From contig DASVQQ010000016.1 in assembly GCA_036389035.1 (NCBI GenBank), positions 52,711 to 116,710 of the forward strand: a stretch of 64,000 bases of DNA, written 5' to 3'. Made by a program: the position numbers and the translations under genes. This DNA is from Jatrophihabitans sp. (GTDB taxonomy: Bacteria > Actinomycetota > Actinomycetes > Mycobacteriales > Jatrophihabitantaceae). The notes under the pieces were generated by a model, which saw nothing but the letters and a program-made list of their open reading frames with translations, made no database searches and was not told where the DNA came from. Shown one piece after another: positions 18,047-25,497 of the stretch (within the stretch, counting starts at the first letter, position 1; every line of letters begins with the position of its first letter).

Positions 18047-19207
18047 CTACTTCAGGATCTGGCGCGCGATGACCATCCGGTTGATCTGGTTGGTTCCCTC
18101 GTAGATCTGGGTGATCTTGGCATCGCGCATCATCCGCTCCACCGGAAAGTCCTCGGTGTAGCCGTAGCCGCCGAAAAGCTGCACCGCGTCGGTGGTGACC
18201 TTCATGGCGACGTCGGAGGCGAATGCCTTCGCCGAGGCCGAGTACCAGGTCAGCCCCGGCTCGCCGCGTTCGGCCTTCGCGGCCGCGGCGTAGATCAGCT
18301 GGCGGGCCGCCTCGGTCTGCATGACCATGTCAGCGAGCATGAACTGCAGACCTTGGAAGTCGGCGATCGGCTTGCCGAACTGCCGCCGCTGCTTCATGTA
18401 AGCGATCGAGGCGTCGATCGCGCCCTGGGCGATTCCCAGCGCCTGGGCGCCGATGGTGAGCCGGGTGTGGTCCAGGGTGGCCAGGGCGGTCTTGAACCCG
18501 GTTCCGGGCTCGCCGATGATCCGGTCCGCCGGGATGGCGCAGTTGTCGAAGTGGATCTCACAGGTCGGCGAGCCCTTGATGCCCATCTTGCGCTCGTGGG
18601 TGCCGACCGAGAAGCCGGGATCGTCCTTGTGCACCACGAACGCCGAGATGCCGCGGGCGCCCTGGGACGGGTCGGTCACCGCCATCACGGTGTAGTGGGT
18701 GGACACGCCGGCGTTGCTGATCCAGCACTTGGTGCCGTTGAGCACCCAGTGGTCGCCGTCCAGCACCGCCCGGGTGCGCATCGCCGCGGCGTCGGAGCCG
18801 GCCTCGCGCTCGGACAGCGCGTAGGAGAACATCGCCTCGCCGGAGGCGACCGGCGGCAGCACCTGCTTCTTCAACTCCTCCGACGCCGACAGCAGCAGGG
18901 GCATCGTGCCGAGCTTGTTCACCGCCGGGATCAGCGAGGACGACGCGCAGACCCGGGCGACTTCTTCGATCACGATGGCGGTGGCCAGCGAGTCCGCGCC
19001 GGCGCCGCCGTACTCCTCGGGAATGTGGGTGGCGTGGAAACCCGCCCGCACCAGAGCGGCCAGCACATCGTGCGGGAACTCGGCCGTCCGGTCCACCTCG
19101 GCTGCCCTGGGCGCGATCTTGTCCTCGGCCAGCGAGCGCACCGCCTCGCGCAGCATCGTGTGCTCGTCGGTGAGCCGGTAAGTGTCGAAATTCGGATTGA
19201 GCGCCAT
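18047..19207 (-). CDS. Acyl-CoA dehydrogenase
   Basis: A flavin-dependent acyl-CoA dehydrogenase that introduces the alpha-beta double bond in fatty acyl-CoA or branched-chain acyl-CoA degradation. The 386-residue length, YALSEREAGSD and WISNAGVS flavin-binding segments, RRQFGKPI and the C-terminal YEGTNQINR with the catalytic Glu (E370 by this start) are all standard for the short-chain/butyryl-CoA dehydrogenase group. I choose the ATG at 19207; a GTG at 19222 in frame would add five residues. The gene is complete although it sits right beside the island edge. Substrate chain length cannot be told. It is monocistronic, divergent from the UDP-glucose dehydrogenase gene with a 287-base gap. 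Confidence 0.9.
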   Translation of the reverse strand: MALNPNFDTYRLTDEHTMLREAVRSLAEDKIAPRAAEVDRTAEFPHDVLAALVRAGFHATHIPEEYGGAGADSLATAIVIEEVARVCASSSLIPAVNKLGTMPLLLSASEELKKQVLPPVASGEAMFSYALSEREAGSDAAAMRTRAVLDGDHWVLNGTKCWISNAGVSTHYTVMAVTDPSQGARGISAFVVHKDDPGFSVGTHERKMGIKGSPTCEIHFDNCAIPADRIIGEPGTGFKTALATLDHTRLTIGAQALGIAQGAIDASIAYMKQRRQFGKPIADFQGLQFMLADMVMQTEAARQLIYAAAAKAERGEPGLTWYSASAKAFASDVAMKVTTDAVQLFGGYGYTEDFPVERMMRDAKITQIYEGTNQINRMVIARQILK

Positions 19208-19494
19208 GGTGTTAAGCGTCACCTATCCCCTAGCGCTGCGCAACGATCTGCGCCCATCATCACTGCCGGCACGGCCCGGCATCGCGGGCGCTCGGCCGGC
19301 ACGTGCCAGCCGCCGGCCAGCCCTGCGCTGCCGCCAGCCGACCAGTGTCTGACGGCCGGGCCGGACGGGCAATCAGCGGGCTGTTCGGCGAGCGAAAACG
19401 GTGCTAAGGCGCCGACGCGATAGCCTCGGGGCAGCCCGGCCACACCGCCGAGCGTCCTCTCCATGGGGGACCACCTAGCAGGAGTGAAAGATCT

Positions 19495-20817
19495 ATGACT
19501 CAGCGTCCTCGCCTCTCGGTGATCGGAACCGGCTACCTGGGGGCCACCCACGCGGTGTGCATGGTCGAACTCGGCTACGACGTCATCGGCCTGGACGTCG
19601 ACATCGCCAAGATCGAGGCGCTGCGCGGTGGCAAGATCCCGTTCTTCGAGCCCGGACTGCCTGAGCTGCTGGCCAAGCACATCGACTCGGGCCGGTTGCG
19701 TTTCACCACCGACTACGCAGAGGTGGCCGAGTTCGCCGACGTGCACTTCATCTGCGTCGGCACTCCGCAGAAGAAGGGCCAGTACGCCGCGGATCTGAGC
19801 TATGTCTCGGCCGCGTTCCGCTCGCTGGCTCCGCACCTTGATCGGCGGGTTCTGGTGGTCGGCAAGTCCACCGTGCCGGCCGGCACCGCGGTGCGGATGG
19901 CCAAGGTGCTGGCCGACCTGGCTCCGAACAAAGAGGTGGAGCTGGCCTGGAACCCCGAGTTCCTGCGGGAGGGTTTCGCCGTCGAGGACACCCTGCGTCC
20001 GGACCGGCTGGTCTTCGGCGTGCACAGCGAGTGGGCCGAGCAGACGTTGCGCTCGGCGTTCGCGCCGGTCATCGAGGCAGGCACCCCGGTGATCGTGACC
20101 GACTTCGCGACCGCCGAACTGGTGAAGGTGGCGGCGAACTCGTTCCTGGCCACCAAGATCAGCTTTATCAACGCGATGGCCGAGGTGTGCGAGGCAACCG
20201 GCGCCGACGTCACCCAGTTGGCCGACGCGATCGGTCACGATGCCCGGATCGGGCGGCGTTTTCTCAATGCCGGCCTCGGTTTCGGCGGCGGCTGCCTGCC
20301 CAAGGACATCCGGGCCTTCATCGCCCGGGCCGGCGAACTCGGTGTGGATCAGGCGGTGTCGTTCCTGCGCGACGTCGATGAGATCAACCTGCGCCGGCGG
20401 GCCCGCACCGTCGAACTCGGCCTGGACCTGCTGGACGGCTCCTACCGCGGCACCCGGGTGGCGGTGCTGGGCGCGGCGTTCAAGCCGAACTCCGACGATG
20501 TCCGTGACTCCCCCGCCCTGGACGTGGCGGCCGCGGTCGGCCGGCGCGGTGCGAGCGTGCTGGTGTATGACCCCGAGGCCAACGGCAGCGCCCAACGGCT
20601 GCACCCCGAACTGTCCTACGCCGCTTCGTTGGAAGAGGCGGTCGAGCAGGCCGACCTGGTCATGCTGCTCACCGAATGGTCGATCTTCCGGGCGATGGAC
20701 CCTGACACCATCGGGGCCCGGGTCGCGCAGCGCAACCTGGTCGACGGGCGCAACGTGCTCGACCCGCAGCAATGGCGGGCCGCCGGCTGGGCCTACCGGG
20801 CTCTGGGTCGCCCGTAG
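19495..20817 (+). CDS. ugd: UDP-glucose 6-dehydrogenase
   Basis: A 440-residue NAD-dependent enzyme oxidising UDP-glucose twice to UDP-glucuronate, a precursor for capsule, exopolysaccharide or glycolipid. Seen: the N-terminal Rossmann motif G11-T-G-Y-L-G16, AWNPEFLREGFAVEDT and ELVKVAANSFLATKISFIN of the central domain, and the catalytic Cys267 in GFGGGCLPKD. A C-terminal UDP-binding domain follows (AFKPNSDDVRDSPALDV). A GGAG-containing site (CAGGAGTGAAAG) precedes the ATG. UDP-N-acetyl-mannosamine dehydrogenase has a similar layout, but the motifs fit Ugd better. No sugar genes are adjacent. Confidence 0.92.
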   Translation: MTQRPRLSVIGTGYLGATHAVCMVELGYDVIGLDVDIAKIEALRGGKIPFFEPGLPELLAKHIDSGRLRFTTDYAEVAEFADVHFICVGTPQKKGQYAADLSYVSAAFRSLAPHLDRRVLVVGKSTVPAGTAVRMAKVLADLAPNKEVELAWNPEFLREGFAVEDTLRPDRLVFGVHSEWAEQTLRSAFAPVIEAGTPVIVTDFATAELVKVAANSFLATKISFINAMAEVCEATGADVTQLADAIGHDARIGRRFLNAGLGFGGGCLPKDIRAFIARAGELGVDQAVSFLRDVDEINLRRRARTVELGLDLLDGSYRGTRVAVLGAAFKPNSDDVRDSPALDVAAAVGRRGASVLVYDPEANGSAQRLHPELSYAASLEEAVEQADLVMLLTEWSIFRAMDPDTIGARVAQRNLVDGRNVLDPQQWRAAGWAYRALGRP

Positions 20818-20998
20818 CTCTGGACGGAGTTCACAGGCCTGGCTTCGGCTGCCGCTTTGCACGCTGATATCTGCAGAATCACTAACCTGCCTTGAACATC
20901 GGCGTCCTAAGTAGCGTTGTGGGGCTCCACCGGGGCCGGTTATTCTGCGGCTCGTTAATCCGTCCAGTGGCTTGCCCCTACATGATGCGGAGAGATGA

Positions 20999-21811
20999 GT
21001 GAACGCGAATAAGGCATTGTGGGAAAAGGGCGATTTTACGCGTCTCGCTGAAAGTATGAGGACCAGCGGTGAGGCAATCGTGGCTGGACTCGGCATCGCC
21101 TTCGACTCCAAGGTCTTAGATCTTGGGTGTGGTGACGGAACCACCGCTATTCCTGCGGCGAAGTACGCCGCGCAGGTGGTGGGTGTCGATATCGCAGAGA
21201 ACTTGGTCGCGGCTGGAGCGCGCCGGGCCGACGAGCAGGGGCTTACGAATGTGACCTTCCAGCAAGGCGACGCGTCGGACCTCAGCGAACTCGCGGATGA
21301 CACATTCGACCTGGTTATAAGCTTTTTTGGTGCGATGTTCGCGCCGCGCCCCTTTGACGTCGCGAAGGAAATGGTTCGCGTTACCCGGCCCGGTGGTCGA
21401 ATAGTGATGGGTAATTGGATCTCTGGTGATCCGACACTGGTGGCGCAGATTCTCAAGATCAGTTCCGCGTACTCTCCGCCTCCGCCGGAAGGCTTCATCA
21501 GCCCCATGACCTGGGGGATCGAGGACAACGTCAGAGAGCGCTTCGGCGCCGCAAGAGTTCCTGCCGACAACATTTCCTTCATCAGGGACACCTATACCTT
21601 TGAGACCGAGGGAAGCCCGTCAGACTTCCTGGCTACGTTCAAGACCTATTACGGCCCCACCATGAATGCTTACGAGGCAGCGGAAGCGAACGGCCGCGCA
21701 GCCGAACTGCAGGACGAGCTCGAAGCACTGTTCACCAGCCAGAACACGAGCACCATCGACACGGCGACACGCATTCCCGCCACCTTCCTCCGCGTCACGG
21801 TTAACCTCTAA
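20999..21811 (+). CDS. SAM-dependent class I methyltransferase
   Basis: A 270-residue cytoplasmic methyltransferase with motif I at residues 39-50 (VLDLGCGDGTTA), an acidic post-motif (VVGVDIAENLV), QGDASDLSEL and the VTRPGGRIVMGNWI loop. These are typical of small-molecule methyltransferases of the UbiE/arsM-like type; the substrate is unknown. The start is a GTG at 20999 with GGAGAG upstream, next to an out-of-frame ATG at 20995. GC content is lower than in both neighbours and the upstream sequence is AT-richer, which suggests recent acquisition. It stands alone between ugd and the DUF222 gene. Confidence 0.85.
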   Translation: MNANKALWEKGDFTRLAESMRTSGEAIVAGLGIAFDSKVLDLGCGDGTTAIPAAKYAAQVVGVDIAENLVAAGARRADEQGLTNVTFQQGDASDLSELADDTFDLVISFFGAMFAPRPFDVAKEMVRVTRPGGRIVMGNWISGDPTLVAQILKISSAYSPPPPEGFISPMTWGIEDNVRERFGAARVPADNISFIRDTYTFETEGSPSDFLATFKTYYGPTMNAYEAAEANGRAAELQDELEALFTSQNTSTIDTATRIPATFLRVTVNL

Positions 21812-21867
21812 GTTCGAACCTTGATCCTCCGGCACGGCAGCGCATGTCGGTGGGCTGAATGCTGACT

Positions 21868-21893
21868 TGTGGATAGCCAACGAGTTGTCCACA
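21868..21893. promoter_or_regulatory. DnaA-box-like inverted repeat before the DUF222 gene
   Basis: TGTGGATA at 21868-21875 and TTGTCCACA at 21885-21893 form an inverted pair (TGTGGA against TCCACA, 14 bases apart) about 43 bases before the ATG. TTGTCCACA is the actinobacterial form of the DnaA box. Whether DnaA binds here, or this is an operator or mobility site of the 13E12 family, is open. Confidence 0.35.
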
Positions 21894-21935
21894 GGCGAGA
21901 AGAGGTTGTCGTACCCCTGCCTTAGTGTCTGATGT

Positions 21936-23225
21936 ATGACAGCAATGGCGACGACACCAGTGGCAGCAGCCGCCGCGTTGTGCGCCGATGTCGCCGAGCT
22001 GATGACCATTCCACTGTCACCGCTTGGCGAAACCGAGCTACTGGACATGCTGCGGCTGGCCGAGCAGGCCCGCCGGCAGCTCGAGCATCTGGACCAGTTG
22101 CTGATCGCCGAGGTCGAGGCCCGCAACGTGCCGGCCCGCTACGTGCAGCGCGGCACCAGCTACTTCTTGGCCGGGCTGCTCAACCTGGCACCGGGTGAGA
22201 GTTCGCTCCGGGCCAAGCGGGCACGCGAGCTGTCTTCGCGACTGTCTCCCACCGGTGAACGGCTGGAGCCGCGGCTCCCCGCCACGGCCGCCGCCCGGGC
22301 TGACGGAGCGATAACCGCCCAGCATGCCGACGTCATCGCCAACGCGATCGATAAGGTTCGCAGCAGTCTGAGCGTCGCTGAGGTGTCCGAGGCCGAGTGC
22401 TTCCTGGTCGAGCAAGCCCGGCTCTTCGACGCGAGGGTGCTGTCCGGCATCGCGCGGCGGCTGCTCGACACCATCTACCCGGACGGCCGGCTCGCCGACG
22501 AGCGTGAGCAGCGACGACGGCGCCGGCTGACCTGCGTTGCCAGCGGCGACGGGATGTATCGGATCAACGGTGACCTCGACAGCGAGACCGCCGCACTCAC
22601 GCTGACGGTGCTGCACTCGCTCGCCGCGCCGAAGCCGACGGACGTCGGCGGGCCGGACGAGCGCCACGCGGGTCAGCGGCTGCACGACGCCTTCCGGTCA
22701 GTGCTCAAGCTCGCGCTGCGCTCCGGTGAGTTGCCTGCTAGCGGCGGCGTTCCGGCGACCGTGCTGATCACGATGACCGCCGAGCAGTTCGAGACGGGCA
22801 CCGGTCTGGTGACGACCAGCTTCGACCAGCAACTGCACGTCGCTCAGGCGCTGCGCCTTGCCGGCGAGGCCAGCATCGCCTGGGTGGTGCATGACAGCTC
22901 GGGCGCGATCCTGCGCTACGGCCGGACCCGACGGCTGGCCACAGCCGGCCAGAACCTGGCGCTGATCGCCCGTGACCAGGGTTGTGCCTTTCCCGGCTGC
23001 ACCGACCCGCCCGAATGGACGGAGAAACATCACATCACGCCCTGGGCACAGGGAGGTTCGACCGATCTGGACAATCTGTGCCTGCTGTGCGACTTCCACC
23101 ATGACCGGTTCGAAAAACAGGGCTGGCGAATCACCATGCTTGACGGCGTGCCCTGGTTCGTGCCACCTGCCTGGCTTGATGCCCACCAGGTGCCCAGACG
23201 CAACTACCGGGCCAGCAGGCAATGA
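21936..23225 (+). CDS. DUF222 / 13E12-repeat HNH endonuclease family protein
   Basis: A 429-residue member of the large actinobacterial 13E12 family: an N-terminal DUF222 domain (LAEQARRQLEHLDQLLIAEVEARN and following) and a C-terminal HNH nuclease at about 350-389 (CAFPGCTDPPE, EKHHITPW, NLCLLCDFHH). The catalytic His pair, Asn and final His are all present, so it is probably active. These genes are multicopy and behave like mobile or selfish elements in mycobacteria and relatives, but their role is not established. No ribosome binding site precedes the ATG. The upstream region carries two DnaA-box-like sequences described separately. Confidence 0.9.
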   Translation: MTAMATTPVAAAAALCADVAELMTIPLSPLGETELLDMLRLAEQARRQLEHLDQLLIAEVEARNVPARYVQRGTSYFLAGLLNLAPGESSLRAKRARELSSRLSPTGERLEPRLPATAAARADGAITAQHADVIANAIDKVRSSLSVAEVSEAECFLVEQARLFDARVLSGIARRLLDTIYPDGRLADEREQRRRRRLTCVASGDGMYRINGDLDSETAALTLTVLHSLAAPKPTDVGGPDERHAGQRLHDAFRSVLKLALRSGELPASGGVPATVLITMTAEQFETGTGLVTTSFDQQLHVAQALRLAGEASIAWVVHDSSGAILRYGRTRRLATAGQNLALIARDQGCAFPGCTDPPEWTEKHHITPWAQGGSTDLDNLCLLCDFHHDRFEKQGWRITMLDGVPWFVPPAWLDAHQVPRRNYRASRQ

Positions 23226-23297
23226 TCGGTGGGACCCGCCGGAACAGGTGCTGCCCCCGTTCATGAGGGTGCAACATCATGTGGTTAACTCACTAAT

Positions 23298-23777
23298 ATG
23301 GTGACGACGCCTCCCACAGCCGCAGCCTTCGTCGATGCCCTCGATTGCCTGATGGAAGTAGTGATGCTCATGGAGAGCGACATGCAGAGCGAGCTGAGCG
23401 CCCGGGGGCTCACGAAGGCCCGCACGCACGTGCTGTGGGAGCTGAACCGGCGACAAGACGCTCATCAGCGCCAGTTGGCCGATGCCGTCGGCGTGACACC
23501 ACGGACCATGACCGGGCTCATCGACGGGCTGGAGTCCACCGGGTTCGTCGTCCGCCGGCCCGATCCGCGCGATCGCCGCGCCATCCACATCGAACTGACA
23601 GCGAAGGGACGCGAAGCCGCCGACTGGCTGGTGGCAGGTCATACGAGCCTGGCGAGCAGCCTGTTCGGCCAGATGAGCGCAGCCCGCTACACCTGCTTCG
23701 CGGCAGGGTTGACCGAGGTGCGCGACCGCCTGCGCGCGGCTATCGACGGTGCGGCAGTTCAGGGCAGAACCACATGA
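23298..23777 (+). CDS. MarR family transcriptional regulator
   Basis: A 159-residue winged-helix regulator. Seen: helix-turn-helix QRQLADAVGVTPRTMTGLID, and the wing DPRDRRAIHIELTAKG, which is the diagnostic D-x-R-D-x-R of MarR proteins. MarR dimers usually repress their own promoter and neighbours until a phenolic or other ligand binds. The promoter region holds GTTAACTCACTAAT just before the ATG, a possible site. The gene overlaps the following membrane protein gene by four bases (ATGA), so the latter is probably its regulated partner. Confidence 0.9.
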   Translation: MVTTPPTAAAFVDALDCLMEVVMLMESDMQSELSARGLTKARTHVLWELNRRQDAHQRQLADAVGVTPRTMTGLIDGLESTGFVVRRPDPRDRRAIHIELTAKGREAADWLVAGHTSLASSLFGQMSAARYTCFAAGLTEVRDRLRAAIDGAAVQGRTT

Positions 23778-24502
23778 ACGGGCTGCGACGCGGCGCCGGC
23801 CTGGTGCGGCGGTACGCGATCCTGGAGGTGAAGCTCTACGCCGCTCTTGCTCGGTGGTGCCTGCGGCGCAAGGACGTGCCGCCCGGGGCCGAGCCCTGGG
23901 GATACGCCCAGCTCGTCACCCCCATGATGTGGCTCTGGGTGTTCGGCTCGGCGACGGAGCTGGTAGTCCTGCACCTCATCATCCCGTGGGAGCGCATCCG
24001 TTTCATCGTGGACCTCATCAGCGTATGGGGCCTGTTCTGGATGCTCGGCACGCTGGCCGCCTACCGGATCCGCCCGCACCTACTGCTCCACAAGCAGCTG
24101 CGTGTCCGCAGCGGCGTCTACCACGACATCGTCATCCCGAAGGGCGCCATCGCCTCAGCTTGCGTTCGGGAGGCCGACTTGCCCTCCGCGATGTTCACCC
24201 TGCACGTCGAAGCAGGCGACAACGTCAATGCCGGTGAGAACGCCGCAGGTGAGAAGGGCGACCAGGTCAGCCTGGGTGTGTCTGGCCGCACCAATGTCGT
24301 GGTCAGGTTGCGGGCGCCGACCCCGATCTCCACGGCCAAGGGCGTCGTTCCTGCCGGCACCGTGCGGTTATGGGTGGACGAGCCGCGCCAGTTCGTCGCT
24401 CGGTTGAACGCCGATATCAGCCATGAGGGAGCCGATATCAGCCACGAGGGAAAGGTGAGCCGCGAGGGAAAGGTGAGCCGCGAGGAGGACGCCGCAACGT
24501 AA
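23774..24502 (+). CDS. Membrane protein with a bacterial-PH-like domain and repeat tail
   Basis: A 242-residue protein, translationally coupled to the MarR gene. Residues about 45-70 and 78-100 are two hydrophobic segments (VTPMMWLWVFGSATELVVLH and FIVDLISVWGLFWMLG). They are followed by RPHLLLHKQLRVRSGVYHDIVIP-type sequence resembling the bacterial PH fold (YdbS/YdbT-like) that sits on the cytoplasmic face. The tail consists of two ADISHEG-type and two KVSREG-type repeats, encoded by near-identical 21-base and 18-base units at 24410-24485. Function unknown. The coupling to MarR suggests induced membrane stress or efflux support, which is inference. Confidence 0.65.
   Translation: MNGLRRGAGLVRRYAILEVKLYAALARWCLRRKDVPPGAEPWGYAQLVTPMMWLWVFGSATELVVLHLIIPWERIRFIVDLISVWGLFWMLGTLAAYRIRPHLLLHKQLRVRSGVYHDIVIPKGAIASACVREADLPSAMFTLHVEAGDNVNAGENAAGEKGDQVSLGVSGRTNVVVRLRAPTPISTAKGVVPAGTVRLWVDEPRQFVARLNADISHEGADISHEGKVSREGKVSREEDAAT
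24410..24485 (+). repeat. In-frame tandem repeats at the 3' end of the membrane protein gene
   Basis: Two 21-base units (24410-24430, 24431-24451, one mismatch) followed by two 18-base units (24452-24469, and 24470-24485 incomplete). All keep the reading frame and add ADISHEG and KVSREG repeats. Confidence 0.8.
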
Positions 24503-24510
24503 TACCTCGC

Positions 24511-25497
24511 TCAGCTGGTGATGTCCTTGCGGGCGAACCGGGTCCAGGCGAGGGTGAAGAACACGGAGCTGTAGATCACCGCCAGCGCGCAGCCCCGGAT
24601 CATGTCCTCCCAGCTGATCGCCGGGGTGAGGGCGTCCAGCCACGAGTACTGGAAGTGGGTGGGCAGCACCACCCGGTACGGGTCCAGCGCGGTGATCGAG
24701 TCCAGGATGTTGGACACCACCACCAGGAACACCGCCCCGCCGACCGCGGCCAGCGGCGCGTCGGTCAGCACGCTCAGCAGGAACGCCAGACTGGCCACCA
24801 CCAACGCCTGGCCGGCGGCGTACAGCGCGACGATCAGCAACCGCTGCAGCGTCTCGGTGTGGGTGAAGCTGCCCCCGAACGGCGAGCGTGCCGGGTCCCA
24901 GCCGAAGAACACCCCGCCCACCACGTACGCCCAGGCCGGCAGCAGCAGGTTGACCCCGAACGAGAACGTCAGCGCCACCACCAGTTTCTGGCGCAGCAGC
25001 CGCCCCCGCGGGATCGGCATCGCCAGCAGGTAGCGCAGCGATGACCAGCTCGCCTCGCTGGCGATGGTGTCGCCGCAGAACATCGCCACGATCACCACCA
25101 GCAGAAAGCCGACCGAGGCGAACTCGGTGAAGAGCGCGAAGTTGCCGGCCCCCGCGGTGGCCAGGTCGACCAGCGCCGGGCGGTCGCCGTCCGAGTCGCC
25201 CGACCCGCCGATCTGAAAGGCCAGCGCCATGACGATCGGCAGCGCCAGCAGCAGCAGCCCGACCAGCTGGGTGCGCCGGCGGGTCAGCTGGCGGGCGAAC
25301 TCGACCCGTAGCGGCATGGTGCGCCTGGTGTTGAAGGCCGGCTGGGCCGAGCTGCCCTGCTCGGCCGACAGCGGGGGCAGCTGGGCGAGCCGGGAGTGGA
25401 CGCCACGCCTGGTCGGCGGCACCCCCGCGGGACCCGGGGCCGAGGCCGGGCCAGGGACGCGGCCCGGGGCAGAACCGTCGCTAGTCAACGCGCTCAC
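24511..25497 (-). CDS. ABC-2 type transporter permease
   Basis: A 328-residue membrane protein with a disordered proline/glycine-rich N-terminus of about 60 residues, then about six hydrophobic segments (VGLLLLALPIVMALAFQIGG, GFLLVVIVAMFCGDTIASEA, LTFSFGVNLLLPAWAYVVGG and others). The pattern of the second segment plus ASWSSLRYLLAMPIPRGRLL is typical of ABC-2/NatB-type permeases. It is cotranscribed with the upstream ATPase-hydrolase fusion, whose last 17 bases overlap its start. Together they probably form an export or membrane-modification transporter. Substrate unknown. Confidence 0.85.
   Translation of the reverse strand: MSALTSDGSAPGRVPGPASAPGPAGVPPTRRGVHSRLAQLPPLSAEQGSSAQPAFNTRRTMPLRVEFARQLTRRRTQLVGLLLLALPIVMALAFQIGGSGDSDGDRPALVDLATAGAGNFALFTEFASVGFLLVVIVAMFCGDTIASEASWSSLRYLLAMPIPRGRLLRQKLVVALTFSFGVNLLLPAWAYVVGGVFFGWDPARSPFGGSFTHTETLQRLLIVALYAAGQALVVASLAFLLSVLTDAPLAAVGGAVFLVVVSNILDSITALDPYRVVLPTHFQYSWLDALTPAISWEDMIRGCALAVIYSSVFFTLAWTRFARKDITS

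Noticed and set aside
17876..18060. ATG with an upstream inverted repeat at 17876 as a small gene
   Set aside because: The frame continues antisense into the acyl-CoA dehydrogenase gene, has no recognisable sequence, and lacks a family signature, though the ATG at 17993 has a good ribosome binding site.
19219..21591. A 790-codon leftward open frame opposite ugd and the methyltransferase
   Set aside because: It is antisense to two well-supported genes and shows no motif; long antisense frames are expected at this GC content.
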